NCBI GenBank assembly: GCA_030068075.1
Contig: CM057826.1
Location: 75,923,312 to 75,987,311, forward strand
Direction: 5' to 3'
DNA: 64,000 nt
Source: Paguma larvata
Taxonomy: Eukaryota > Chordata > Mammalia > Carnivora > Viverridae
Of this stretch, positions 36,390-47,749 are shown in pieces. The translations under genes were made by a program, and so were the position numbers. Position 1 is the stretch's first letter. Each line of letters begins with the position of its first letter. The notes beneath the pieces were generated by a model, which was not told the DNA's origin, ran no database searches, and saw only the letters and a list, made by a program, of their open reading frames with translations.

Positions 36390-36628
36390 TTTTTTTTTTT
36401 TTTACAGATTTCTTTTTAAATTTTTCAAGTTTGTTTATTTTGGGAGAGAGAGAGAGAGAGAAAGAGCAAGTGAGGGAGGGGCAGAGAGAGAGGGAGAGAG
36501 AATTCCAAGAAGGCTTCAATCTGTCAGCACAGAGTCCAATGCAGGGCTCAAACCTATGAATTGTGAGACCATGACCTGAGCCAACACCAAGAGTCAGATG
36601 CTTAACCGACTGAGCCACCCAGGCACCT
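36390..36628 (-). mobile_element. CAN-SINE (felid type)
   Basis: Complement of a full copy: T run, 'tttgtttattttgggagaga', 'tgtcagcacagagtccaatg', 'ctgagccacccaggcacct'. The 78-codon minus-strand frame at 36382-36618 is SINE sequence. Confidence 0.95.
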
Positions 36629-36659
36629 GTGTTTTTGTTGTTTTTTTGTTTTTTTAGAC

Positions 36660-37755
36660 TTCTTGGCCGAGAATATACAAATGTTATGAACTCCCTTACA
36701 AAAAAATAAATTTTAAAAAGTGATCCATAGATATTTTAGCAATGCAAAGTGAAAGCATTCTAATTAAAATATAAATTTGTGGCAACACAATTTCAAAAAG
36801 ACAAAATTGGAAAAGGAGGAAAACAACATAAATAACACTGCTTTTAAACTTAATGGTTGGCTTTATATTTCAAATATTAAAAGTACATGCTATCTTGGTT
36901 TGAATCTGGAAGACTCCATAGTCGGTGGATGAAGTTTGAACAAGCTGAGGAATCACTAGCTTCATGTTAAGCACTGTTCACCTTCTCTTGACCATTTCAC
37001 ACTTTAAAATTTCAATTGAATAAATATCTCTGGCACTTAATGGTAATGAAATTAAGTTCAAAATCAGCATTCATTAATTTATTTTTATGTAGTCATTTGC
37101 CATAAAATAAGTATTATTTGGAAATATAAGGTATCTGAATTTATGTGATTATAAGTCCTTTCTCACTGTCACAAAGTCTTATTAAGTAATTCTAATTATG
37201 TACAATTTATCATTTTAAAAGAAACATAAATTATACAAAATTATGTTTAGCTCCTAGAGATAACAATATTTTTAGGTATTAATTTTAATTTTAAAAGTTC
37301 ATAATAAATTGACTTTAGAAATTCAGAAACAGTGTGATTTCTTTCATATAAAATTTCAGTTTATATTAGCTTCTATTTTGTGTGCCTCAGTCACTAAATT
37401 TTCTAAAAATTGTTATAGGACTGATCATAGATAGATCTATGAATACTTCTGGTTTTGTGAGGATTTTTGTTATGCTAAGCAACTAGTTTTATAATATTTT
37501 ATCTCTCAATTGATACACTAGTTGCTAGGATTAAAGTAACCACATGGATTTTAAGACAAGGCAACCTAGAGGATGGGAGGCACTTGAATAATAATAAAAA
37601 AGACACATATAGAAGAAAACAGGAACACATTTTTACCATCTACTTTTGCTCTGTTTCATGGACTATGTAATTAAGTAGTAAAATAAATTAGGATGAGAGT
37701 AAAAATAAGTAAAGATTCTAGAAAGATATAATGGCTTATACACTTAAATATAAGA
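36660..37755. other. Gene-free, nothing recognised
   Basis: AT-rich sequence without recognised repeats. Confidence 0.5.
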
Positions 37756-37756
37756 G

Positions 37757-37965
37757 GCAGGGTGATGTAGTACTGAAACTAAGAAAAAGCTCTCTGGAGT
37801 TCTAACATCTGAGTTTGATTCTTAATTCTGCAACTTTTTGTTTGTTCAAGTTGTTTTACCTTTCTGAGATTTATTGTGACATATCGCTTTGGGACTGTGG
37901 TGAATATGGAATTAAATAATATATATAAGAACTCTAGTAGAGTACCAGCACAACATAGTATGATT
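37757..37965 (+). repeat. MIR SINE remnant
   Basis: Sense MIR order: 'tagtactgaaactaagaaaa', 'catctgagtttgattcttaa', 'cttttt...gttcaagttgttttacc', 'agtaccagcacaacatagta'. Confidence 0.7.
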
Positions 37966-38079
37966 ATTAAATTATTAACCTGAAAAAAATCTACATTTAA
38001 GAGGGGAAAGTTAGAGATGATAATATGGAGACACAGGACTTGGTTTCTTGTCAACATATATGACCATGTTTCTCTTCAG

Positions 38080-38219
38080 ATTCCTCATAATATCCATGCT
38101 TTGGCAGTAGACGCCACTGTTCTGTTATGGGAAGCCTTTGCAAACCTATCCAGTATCAACTGGGATGTATGCTTGGACCATTTAACTGTATCTGTTTTGA
38201 CCACAAAAGGAGCTGAGAA
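38080..38219 (+). other. Candidate orphan exon (weak)
   Basis: A 140-bp segment is bounded by a strong acceptor-like sequence (tgtttctcttcag, ending 38079) and a strong donor-like GTGAGT (38220-38225). It is open in only one frame and would read IPHNIHALAVDATVLL onward, ending GAEK, 46 codons plus 2 nt. A second acceptor-like 'catttatcacag' ends at 38349. The spliced phase would not join to the open frame that follows it there, but to a different 48-codon frame. I recognise no protein family, and splice-like motifs of this quality can occur by chance. Confidence 0.2.
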
Positions 38220-38589
38220 GTGAGTGCCTTCTCATGCATGTTCATCACTTCCCCATTCTACAGTGTTCCCTATATTTTCTTCCTATTGTGGGTTTCCTAC
38301 CTTAGCAGCGTCTTCTGATCATCCACTTCTGCCTTCTCATTTATCACAGAAATTTGAAGCTGAAAATATCTCTGAAAATCAGCAACTTTATCTCACTGTT
38401 CCTTCAAAACCTGCAGAAAACAAAACAAAACTATATCAAGAAGAGGAAAAATAATACTCTTGCTACAATAATACTTGAGAGGATTTAGTTAGAAGAAAGT
38501 ATTTGCTTAATCTTCTCATGCATCAAGTCTATGTTATATTTTTAACTATTTGGCATTTACTAAGAGTAGGTATCACTGTTGGGGAACAT

Positions 38590-39300
38590 TGGCAGCAGGT
38601 CCTGGTACCCACCATTCTATTCTCTGTTTTTACAATGAGTTCAGTTTTTTCAGAAGTCACACATAAGTGATACCATATTGTATAATATGTGTCTTTCTCT
38701 GTCTAGCTTATTTCACTTAGCATAATGCCTTCTAGGTTCATCCAGGTTACCATGTCAAGATTTCCTTCTTATTTATGGCTTCATAATATTCCATTGTACG
38801 TATGTAGGTCTGTGTATTTTTTTTGTCCATTTGTTCATAAATTGACATGTAGGTTGTTTCCGTGTCTTCGCTATTGTGAATAATGCAGCAATGAGAATGA
38901 GAGGGCATGTGTTTCTGCAAGATACTGATTTTGTTTCCTTTGGGTATATATTCAGAAGTGGAATTGGTGGACCATATGGTAGCTCTATTGTTAATTTTTT
39001 GAGGAACTTTCATACTGTTTTCCATAATGGTTGTATCAATATGCACTGCACAGAAGGGTTCCCTTTTCTCCACATTTTCACCAACGTTTGTTATCTCTTG
39101 TCCTTTTGATATCAGCCATCTTCACAGGTGTGAGGTGATACCTTATTGTGGTTTCGATTTGTATTTCCCTAATGATTGATGACGTTGAGCACCTTCTCAT
39201 GTATTTGTTGGCCAATTTGGAAAAATATATAAGAAACTTATACATCTCAAAAGAGAAAAAACCAATTCAACTAAAAAATGTGCAAAGGACCTAAATTGAC
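38590..39300 (-). mobile_element. L1 3' part with inverted 5' segment
   Basis: 38590-39216 is antisense L1 ('cttatttcacttagcataat', 'ttcataatattccattgtac', 'tattgtgaataatgcagcaa', 'ttcacaggtgtgaggtgata'). At about 39217 the text flips to sense ORF2 ('atatataagaaacttataca', 'aatgtgcaaaggacctaaat'). In an intact L1 that segment lies directly 5' of where the antisense part ends. This is the layout left by twin priming. Confidence 0.88.
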
Positions 39301-39304
39301 TGAT

Positions 39305-40960
39305 AGTATTTTAATCTGAAAATTATAACCCTCTTGGTGGTTAATGCCTAAATACTGGCTCTCTCTCAAAAGTTCTTCTAGTATTTTCCACTTCCATACT
39401 CTTCAGAGAGGTGCCATACTGACTCTTAAAGTTCTCTTCAGCTAACCTCTTCTTGCTAATGTCGCACATAGTTCATTGCTCTTGGAGTCATGCCATCCTG
39501 GCTCAAGGTTGGCTAAATTACTTGACATCCTCTTAATCTAAGGGAAAACTCCTATCTCTTCCACCAAACACTGGAAGTAACAGCCATCCCCTATGGGGTC
39601 CTCTCTCTATGTTCTCATTCCCAGATAATACCAGTCAGTCTACTTCTTTTCCAGTCAGAATCAGGCATGAGTTTCTATATTTTCAAGATTTTTAGATGGT
39701 TCCTTGAAGTCTTATTCACATGGCTTAAGCTGAAAAGGAGCACATCCTCCCTCTCTCCCCCAGAAATGAGAGAGGAAAAGCAGAGCACTCCAAAATTTTC
39801 CTCAAGGAAATCCTATTCAGTAGTCCTCACTCATTAGTTTACCAGCCTCCTCTTATATATAAGCTGGAGGTGGTGATGGGTTAAGTGTTGCAAAACCAAT
39901 TCGGGCCACTTTCCAACAAATTTTGCATAGATGGTCTAGCACCTCTGTAAAATGTGTGGGCACTTAACACCCATTGTACTTTGCTTTCAGTGCTAGCCAG
40001 GAAACAGCAGGAAAAATCTCCCTTCCTGCCCTGCTACAGTTATATAAAGGTAGCTGAACTGAGTAGATGTTTCCTATTAAGGCCAAGACTCTGACTCCCT
40101 TAGAAGGAACATCAAGCTGACCAAATATGAACTAGGTGTTTATATACTACATTTATTCTTGGTAACTTTTTAAAAATCAATCTACAAGCATTTACTATCT
40201 ATGTATATTCAGCAAGCACCAGGAGTTATTCTTAATAATTTAAGCAGAAGAGACCATCATTTGCTCTAAAGCAATGCTTCTAAAGTTTATGTATGTCAAT
40301 AAGAAGAAAATAAAAGATATAGGATTTAGTGTATGAGAATACATTCTGAAGTAGCAAACAGTTATGGTCATCAAAATTGGATGGGATATGTATACATACG
40401 GGTACATGAAGAATTCACAGAGAGTATGCAAAAAGGAAGCTTTTAAAGGATCAGTTTTTAGATCTTTGACTCTCTTATGTACACATAGCCAAAACTGATC
40501 TGACCAAGAAGGAACAGTTCAGGTTTTCTCCCTTTCCCAACTTCCCATCATATTTTTTTATTTTCCTACTTAGATCATACTTCCTGACTCTCAGATTTTA
40601 CCATCTTCCATCATCCTGGGGTGGTAAAAACTCCAGAATAAGAAAACATAGCAATGATTTTCACAATGTAGCTTTTGACTTTGAAAAACTTAATGATTCT
40701 GATGAATGGATAAGAAATAATAAATATTTTTCAGTTCAGTGGTTTCCAACTATTTGAATTGAACAAAAGTTAAAGGAACACATAATTGAGTTATCATCTG
40801 ATAAGTTATTAAATAGTTCTTGATGACAGATCACTATGTGGTTTTAAGCAAATGAATAGAAAGGAGTTTGAAGAATGCAGACATTGCTGCTATTCACTTA
40901 ATTCTCACCAATTATTTCTATAAACACAGTTTCTCAGAGCTCACATACATTAAAAGAAAG
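39305..40960. other. Gene-free, nothing recognised
   Basis: About 1.6 kb with somewhat higher GC in parts (39360-40060). No repeat landmarks and no convincing open frame. Confidence 0.45.
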
Positions 40961-40964
40961 ATAG

Positions 40965-41188
40965 TGGGATGCCTGAGTGGCTTATTTGGTAGAGCGTCCT
41001 GCTCTTGATTTCGGTTCAGGTCATGATTGTAGGGTTTGTGAGATGGAGTCCCATGTTGGGTTCTGTGCTAACAGCATAGAGCCTGTTTGGGGATTCTCTT
41101 TCCTCCTGTCTCTGCCCCTCCCTTCCTCATGCTCGCTCTCTCTTTCTTAAAATAAATAAATAAACATTTAAAAAAATTTAAAAAAGAA
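40965..41188 (+). mobile_element. CAN-SINE (felid type), diverged
   Basis: GGGATGCCTGAGTGGCTTAT head, B-box region degraded, CT body and AAATAAATAAATAAACATT tail with A-rich extension. Confidence 0.93.
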
Positions 41189-41189
41189 A

Positions 41190-41790
41190 ATTTCAAAAAA
41201 GAAACAAAGAACTGATACTTAATACTATCTCATTATAACAAGTAATACAATTTATCACTAGAAATATGAGCTAAATATAAAAAGTCAATATCAGTTATTA
41301 GCATATGTATTCTATAAAAATTTCCTTTTAATGTTTAATAAGAATTAAAATAAATATTTTATATTTATATATCATTATGTGTATTTATATTTACATATAT
41401 TACATATAATATTATACATGAGCAGGTTTAAAATGTTGATTTAGCAAGTTACTAAATGCAAAATTATCTCTAAAACAAAAGAAGTCCATCAGTAGGAAAT
41501 TAAAATGAACTGTGGTATAGCTATATATGGGAATATATACAAAAAGAAAGTGAGAACACCTCTATCCAATGACTGATATCAGTGAGTTCTAGGACCTAAT
41601 GCTTTGGCAGTCTAAATAATGCACTCTCACCAAAGACATCCTAATCACCAGAATCTGGAAGTGTTACCATACCTGGAAAAACATAATTCGCAAACATAAC
41701 TAAATTAAGGATCTTGATATGGGTACATTATCTTGGATTGTCAGGTGGGTCCTAAACGTAACTTCAAGTATCTTTAGAAGAAGGAACCAA
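41190..41790. other. Gene-free, AT-rich
   Basis: TA-rich patch at 41340-41420; nothing else recognised. Confidence 0.5.
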
Positions 41791-41791
41791 A

Positions 41792-41990
41792 GGGGCTCCT
41801 GGGTAGCTCAGTCAGTTAAGCATCTGACTCTTGGTTTTCGCTCAGGTCATGATTTCATGAGTCTGAGTCCCACACTGGGCTCTGGACTAACTGCATGGAA
41901 CTTGCTTGGGATTCTCCATCTCCCTCTCTCTCTGCTCTTTCCCTACTCATGCTGTCTCTGACTCTATCTCTCTCAAATAAAGGAAAAAAG
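41792..41990 (+). mobile_element. CAN-SINE (felid type)
   Basis: GGGGCTCCTGGGTAGCTC head, 'ctcaggtcatgatttcatga', CT body, short AAATAAAGG tail. Flanks 'gaaccaaagg' and 'gagccaaagg' look like a mutated target duplication. Confidence 0.93.
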
Positions 41991-42041
41991 AAAAGAGGGA
42001 GCCAAAGGAAGATGTGATGACAAAAGAGAAGGCAAAGTCAA

Positions 42042-43699
42042 AGGATAAAAAAATCAATGTACAAAAATCAGTTGCATTTCTATACAACAATAATGAAGCA
42101 GCAGAAAGAGAAATCAAGAATTTGATCCCATTTACAATCGCATCAAAAACCATAAAATACCCAGGAATAAAACTAACCAAAGATGTAAAAAATCTATACA
42201 CTGAAAATGATAGAAAACTTATGAAAGAAATTGAAGTAGTCACATGCTTGTGGATAGAAAGAACGAATACTGTTAAAATGTTGATACCACCCAAGGCAAT
42301 CTTCATATTCAATGCAATCCCTGTCAAAAGAACACCAGCATACTTCACAGAGCTAAAACAAATAATCCTAAAATTGGTATGGAACCAGAGAAGACCTTGA
42401 ATAGCGAAAGCAATCCTGAAAAAGAAAACCAAAGCTGGAGACATCACAATTCTGGACTTCAAGCTGTATTACAAAGCTGTAGTCATGAAGACAATATGGT
42501 ACTGGAACTAAAACAGATACATAGATCACTGGAACAGAATAGAGAACCCAGAAATGGACCCACAAATGTATGGCCAACTAATCTTTGTCAAAGCAGAAAA
42601 GAATCTCCAATGGAAAAAAGTCTGTTCATCAAATGGTGTTGGGAAAACTGGACAGCAACATGCAAAAGAATGAACCTGGAACACGTTCTTACACCATACA
42701 CAAAAATAAACTGAAAATGGATAAAAGACTTAAACATAGATAGGAAGGCATCAAAATCCTAGAGGAGAAAACAGGCAAGAAGCTTTTTGACCTCCTCCAC
42801 AGTAATTTCTTACTTGACCTGTCTCCAAAGGCAAGGAAAACAAAAGCAAAAATGACCTATTGGCACCTGGTCAAGATAAAAAGCTTCTGCACAGCAAAGG
42901 AAACAATCAGCAAAATTAAAAGGTAACTGAAGGAATGGGAGAAGATAGTTGCAAATGACACATCAGATAAAGAACTTATCAAACTCAACACCCAAAAAAC
43001 AAATAATCCAGTGAAGAAATAAGCAAAAGATATGAATAGATACTTTTCCAAAGAAGACATCCAGATGGCTAACAGACACATGAAAGAACACTTGATATTG
43101 CTTATCATCATGGAAACACAAGTAAAAACCACAATGAAATACCAGCTCATACTTGTCTAAAGGGCTAAAATTAACAACTCAGGCAACAACAGATGTTGGT
43201 GAGGATGCGTAGAAAGAGGAACCCTTTTGCCCTGCTGGTGGAAATGCAAAGTGGTGCAGCCACTCTGGAAACAGTATAGAGGTTCCTCAAAAAATTAAAA
43301 ATAGAACTACCTTACAGCCCAGCAATTGCACTACTAGATACTTATCCAAATGATATAGGAGTCCTGTTTCAAAGGGGGCACATGCACTCCAATGTTTATA
43401 GCAGCGCTATTGACAATACCCATAGTATGAAATGAGTCCAAATGTCCATCAGCTGATGAATGGATAAAGCAGATATATACAGTATGCATTCATACATAAT
43501 GGAATATTGCTTGCTGATCAAATAGAATGAAATCTTTCCATTTGCAACAACATTGTTGGAACTAGAGTGTATTATGCTAAGCAAAATAAGTCGGTCAGAA
43601 AAAGACAAATATCATATATCATATGACTTCACCCATATGTGGAATTTTAGATACAAAACAGATGAACATAAGAGAAGGAAAGGAAAAATAATATGAAAA

Positions 43700-43740
<41 letters not shown>

Positions 43741-43985
43741 GAACCATAAGAGACTCTTAAATACAGAGAACAAAGTTAGGGTTGCTGGAGAGGTGTTGGG
43801 TGTAGGGATGGGCTAAATGGGCTAGGGGCATTAAGAGGATACTTGTTGGAATGAGTACCGGGTGTTATATGTAAGTGATCAATCACTAAATTCTATTCCT
43901 GAAATCATTATTACCCTATATATTAAGTAACTTGGATTTAAAATAAAACAAATAAACAAACAAAATTTTAAAAAAAGATAAAAAA
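42042..43985 (+). mobile_element. 5'-truncated L1, decayed ORF2
   Basis: Sense L1 from ORF2 downstream of the RT active site ([13 protein letters not shown]) to the 3'UTR ('gggttgctggagaggtgttg', 'gtaccgggtgttatatgtaa') and an A-rich tail. The frame 42014-42400 ends at a TGA where the related copy near 34086 has CGA, a typical CpG loss. More stops and indels follow, and a (GA)n run lies at 43700-43735. It is older than the copy at 33410-35565. The target duplication is ambiguous. Confidence 0.92.
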
Positions 43986-43989
43986 GAAA

Positions 43990-44530
43990 CTTTAGTTGGA
44001 AAGGAATGAAGGATTGGCATTGTTAAGAATGTGGAACCTTAAAAAGGGTTTCATATTTGGAAAGTGGTAAAGATTGGGTGAGATGTATTCAAATTCAAAT
44101 GCTGTTAGGAAATTCTATAAGAGTGTGAGGATAATTTAAAAGAACCATGTAATTGAGTATCTTTAATAAAGAAATGCACTCTTTGAAAAATAAAAACATA
44201 CATACATAAAATTTAAAGAGGAAAGAAGGTAGGAAGTTGAAAAATCTGGTTTTTAGAAAAACTAATTCTGTTTTATCCTCTGTAAAATAAGAAAATAAAT
44301 ATTGAAAGATATCATATTATTTTTGAAATCAATATGTATAATTTACCGGAGATTGTACTTTGGTAAAGGAGAACACTTTTAATAATAATTTTATGAAGTT
44401 ATAGAGATTTTTTTAAATTATGAGAGTAGCAGAGTAAAGCAATTGAAAATCACTATTACATAACCAAAACTTCCAATAAGATTTTGCACTTTTAGTAATT
44501 CATGTAAAATTTTTATCCCAATTATGATTA
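43990..44530. other. Gene-free, nothing recognised
   Basis: AT-rich, no recognised repeat. Confidence 0.5.
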
Positions 44531-44542
44531 ATCAAAACACTG

Positions 44543-44652
44543 GGTGTTATATGTAAACCAATTTGAAAATAAACTATTATAACAAAAAAAAAAATAAAAA
44601 TAAAAAATAAACAATAAAAAAAAGAAAAAAAGAAAAAAAAAAAGAAAAAAAA
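44543..44652 (+). mobile_element. Minimal L1 3'-tail insertion
   Basis: Only the last 40 or so bases of the L1 3'UTR remain ('gggtgttatatgtaaaccaa', then an AATAAA) followed by about 75 bp of A-rich tail. 'aaaacactg' occurs at 44534-44542 and 44653-44661, a likely target duplication, although part of it could also be L1 sequence. Confidence 0.85.
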
Positions 44653-44664
44653 AAAACACTGTAT

Positions 44665-45200
44665 TTTAAATCATTTCACATATGAGATGAACCACCTCGT
44701 TGTCTGGCGAATGAGATGCTACTGCATTGCATTCTCAGATTTGGAAAGCTGAGCTGAGCTGAGGCTCACCTATAGCCAGGTTCCTCTTGCTTTCCTACCT
44801 AATGTGTCACATAAATATATAGGTAGAAACAGCAATAGTAGTTTCATTAGAATTGTTTTTCATAATTGCTATATGTGCTCAGCTAGGTTAATCACTGAGA
44901 AGGAATATCCAGGATCCTGTCAAGGATTTGGTACATACAGTTCAGACTTCTCCAAGTACAGTTGGGTACATTTTTCACAAGTTTTTCTTTTTCTACCTCA
45001 TGGAAAACTGAAAGGGCCTCTCATCCATTGTATGTAGAACGCATCTCAACCCCAATCTACTTTCTTCACAACATTTCCATTTCCTGGTTGTTCCTTAAAC
45101 TTTTACTACATTTTGCTGTTCAGACAAAAGCTAGTGTAACTTCAAATCTGATCCCTCTCTACACTGTTTTATAATAAAACCCTACATTCATACTTCTAGG
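44665..45200. other. Gene-free, nothing recognised
   Basis: No repeat family recognised. Frames of 77 and 70 codons (44804-45174) show no domain. Confidence 0.45.
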
Positions 45201-45204
45201 CTGC

Positions 45205-45480
45205 AATTTCTGTATCACTCAGCAACTGCTACAATGCCAAATAACAAACAATTCAGAAACATAGTGGCATAAAGGATTAACTCATTTGTCTGTGGAGTTA
45301 CTAGGTACTTCTGCTTCTGGCTCTAGGTCTGAAGATCAGTTAAAGCAACTCTATCTCGTTTATCTTATTCTGGACCCCAGGTTAGAGGGCTAAGGCTACC
45401 TGGAAGCTTACCAGGAAAGCACTACCCAGAGCATTTTATTCTCATGTTGGAGGTTGGAAGTTCCTGGGCATCTCAGAATT
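45205..45480 (+). repeat. Ancient interspersed repeat (tentative)
   Basis: Landmarks 'aactgctacaatgccaaata', 'agtggcataaaggattaact', 'ggtctgaagatcagttaaag' recall the same broad class as 60225-60545. Family not assigned. Confidence 0.4.
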
Positions 45481-45685
45481 TAGAAAATTTTAACTCTCAA
45501 TAAAGTGGGCATTCACACCACAAATGAAGCAATTGTGATTTGATAGTCAAAACTTAGCAATGAACAATTTGCCCTCAACTGTGAATGCATTAGTTTCAGG
45601 AGATGGGAATCTCCAGGACAATTTATATAGAGAGATTGTCAAGAACATAATGCATTATTTTAATAGGTCATAAAATGTACTTCTT

Positions 45686-45902
45686 GGGGCGCCTGGGTGG
45701 CTCAGTCGGTTAAGCGTCCGACTTCAGCTCAGGTCATGATCTCGCGGTCTGTGAGTTCGAGCCCCGCGTCGGGCTCTGTGCTGACAGCTCAGAGCCTGGA
45801 GCCTGCTTCGGATTCTGTGTCTCCCTCTCTCTCTGCCCCTCCCCCACTCATGCTCTGTGTCTCTCTGTCTCAAAAATAAATAAACATTTAAAAAAAAATA
45901 AA
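45686..45902 (+). mobile_element. CAN-SINE (felid type), near-consensus, young
   Basis: The cleanest copy in the window: GGGGCGCCTGGGTGGCTC head, A box tggctcagtcgg (45698-45709), B box gagttcgagccc (45753-45764), CpG dinucleotides retained, CT body and AAATAAATAAACATT tail with A run. A perfect 14-bp target duplication, aaaatgtacttctt, lies at 45672-45685 and 45903-45916. The 60-codon frame inside it is SINE sequence. Confidence 0.98.
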
Positions 45903-45916
45903 AAAATGTACTTCTT

Positions 45917-46800
45917 CTACATAGATTAGTTCATACATGTATCCTGTTCCTGTAGTATACATAGAACTGGTTAACGATTTAAATAAATTATAACTAAATA
46001 TACTAATTCAAAGAAAATAAGCAGGAAACAGCAATACAGTAAAAAGGAAAATGAGAGAACGGCATCCTGAAATAAGAGAAGGGCCTCCGTTGAAGAAGGG
46101 TGTAGTCAAGAATGACAGTATCTCAAAGAAACCAAGCAAAATAAAAAATAAGATAAGCAGTAACTTAGGTGGCAATGAAGGCTATGATTCCAGAAAAAAA
46201 AAAGATTTGTTAAAGAACAGAGAACTAGGTGAGTTGTGTACACAATGAATGAAATAATCAATGAATGATATTTTATTGTATTCTTCCTCAGGGAATGAAG
46301 ATGGGTATTATTTCCTTTTTTACTATCTATAGGGCTAACTACTAACAAACTTAACTACACCATGTAAACTGTAGCTTCAACCTTCTCCCCAAATTTAACA
46401 AATTCTAGATCCTTTACAGAAAAGAAATTAGAAACTTAGAGTTTTAAAACACCACTAAAAAAATCTCTCTTGGTGGTTTGAGACAAGCATATAGTAAATG
46501 ACAAGGGAATGGTATGTTCTGGCCAATTGTGTAGTCTGTTACACCTCATTACACTACCAATTAAAAAATACAGACGTCAATAAAATACAACTAAGGTATT
46601 TTGATACCCAACCTAGGTATCAGATGATCACCTTTTGATCATGCTGAAGGGGATAAGGATGTAGAAAATGTTCAGATCTAAGTCCGTTTGACCATCCAGA
46701 AGGCAGTCAGAGCACCAAAGCCTGAAGATGTTCCTGAGAAGCTGTGGTTTTTAGAGTACAGCTCCATGGTTACGTTAGAAGACAGCTCAAGTGTAGTTGT
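45917..46800. other. Gene-free, nothing recognised
   Basis: AT-rich. A short plus-strand frame (46051-46248) is lysine-rich and shows no domain. Confidence 0.5.
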
Positions 46801-46802
46801 AC

Positions 46803-46915
46803 CAGAGCCATGGAAAGAACACTATACCTAAAATCAGATGATCTGGTCCTGCCACTTGCTACAAATCATGGTTTAATTATTTTAACTCTAATTCTCATTT
46901 TCCTCTAGAAGGACA
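46803..46915 (+). repeat. MIR SINE remnant
   Basis: Sense MIR order: 'agccatggaaagaacactat', 'gatctggtcctgccacttgc', 'taactctaattctcattttc'. Confidence 0.6.
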
Positions 46916-46934
46916 GTATAATATACTGTGCTGT

Positions 46935-47135
46935 AGATCCATGCTATACCAACAGAGTTAGCTTTAAGTGACACAGATCTGGATTTACTTTCATTCCATT
47001 ACTTACTAGTTCTATAACCTTGCATAAAGCACTCTGAATCATAGTTTTATAGTCTGTATAAGGGGAATAGCCATAACTTCTTAAGAGAGCTGCTGTGAGA
47101 CATTATTATAGCACCTGGAGAACACAGCACTTACA
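46935..47135 (+). repeat. MIR SINE remnant
   Basis: Sense MIR order: 'gttagctttaagtgacacag', 'cattacttactagttctata', 'ataaggggaatagccataac', 'gagagctgctgtgagacatt'. Confidence 0.65.
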
Positions 47136-47584
47136 CCACATAGTAATCTGTAATTGTACCACATCTTCATATTGGATTAGTGCACAAATTAAGCTACTAC
47201 CTAGATTAAAGGTCCTAACACAGTATATAATGTGTTATACTCAAAACATAGATTCATTCGTTCAAGATGTTAGAGAGATACTGACTCTCCATTAAATCCA
47301 TATATTGTAGGTATCAAAACTTCCTAGATGGTCAGGGTACATCTCCTTTGTTCAGTCCAGCCACGCAAATTTTATTGTCTCCATTTTTTCAAAGTAATAA
47401 AATGTCCTCATTTACTAAACCAAAAAATATAGCTCATGTCATGTAACAAGCACAAATGGATTCATGATGACAATGAGATATATTTGAAATTGGGGCTATC
47501 TCATAAAGGTTTTTGACTTGTCAAATCCATTTACTACATCAACTTTAGAGTCATTTCTATGAAACACAAATATAACTTTATGGT

Positions 47585-47745
47585 TCCTCATCTTAAAACA
47601 TTTCAACAGTTCCCTTATATAATCTAACAAATTCCAAACTACTCAACATAGTTTGCACACTCTCTATTATTTTATTGCTATCACTCTTTAATTTCCTCTC
47701 CCTATCGTTCTCCGGCTCATATGTTTTAGCTAGTATTTCCCAAAG
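47585..47745. repeat. L2-like remnant (tentative)
   Basis: 'aacatttcaacagttccctt' and 'tctaacaaattccaaactac' recall a conserved ancient LINE-derived segment. Weak match. Confidence 0.35.
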
Positions 47746-47749
47746 TATA

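Noticed and set aside
41947..42462. 171-codon minus-strand frame
   Set aside because: Antisense shadow of the L1 ORF2 copy at 42042-43985.
45686..45770. A functional tRNA gene
   Set aside because: The A and B boxes belong to the tRNA-derived head of the SINE. No cloverleaf with an acceptor stem is present and the body and tail are SINE.
45697..45879. Recurring 60-residue open frame of the type MAQSVKRPTSAQVMISRS, also at 29953-30225, 50075-50257, 50351-50548, 51675-51899 and 52816-53010
   Set aside because: It is the translation of the CAN-SINE itself in one frame. It recurs wherever a SINE is well preserved and carries no sign of a real protein.
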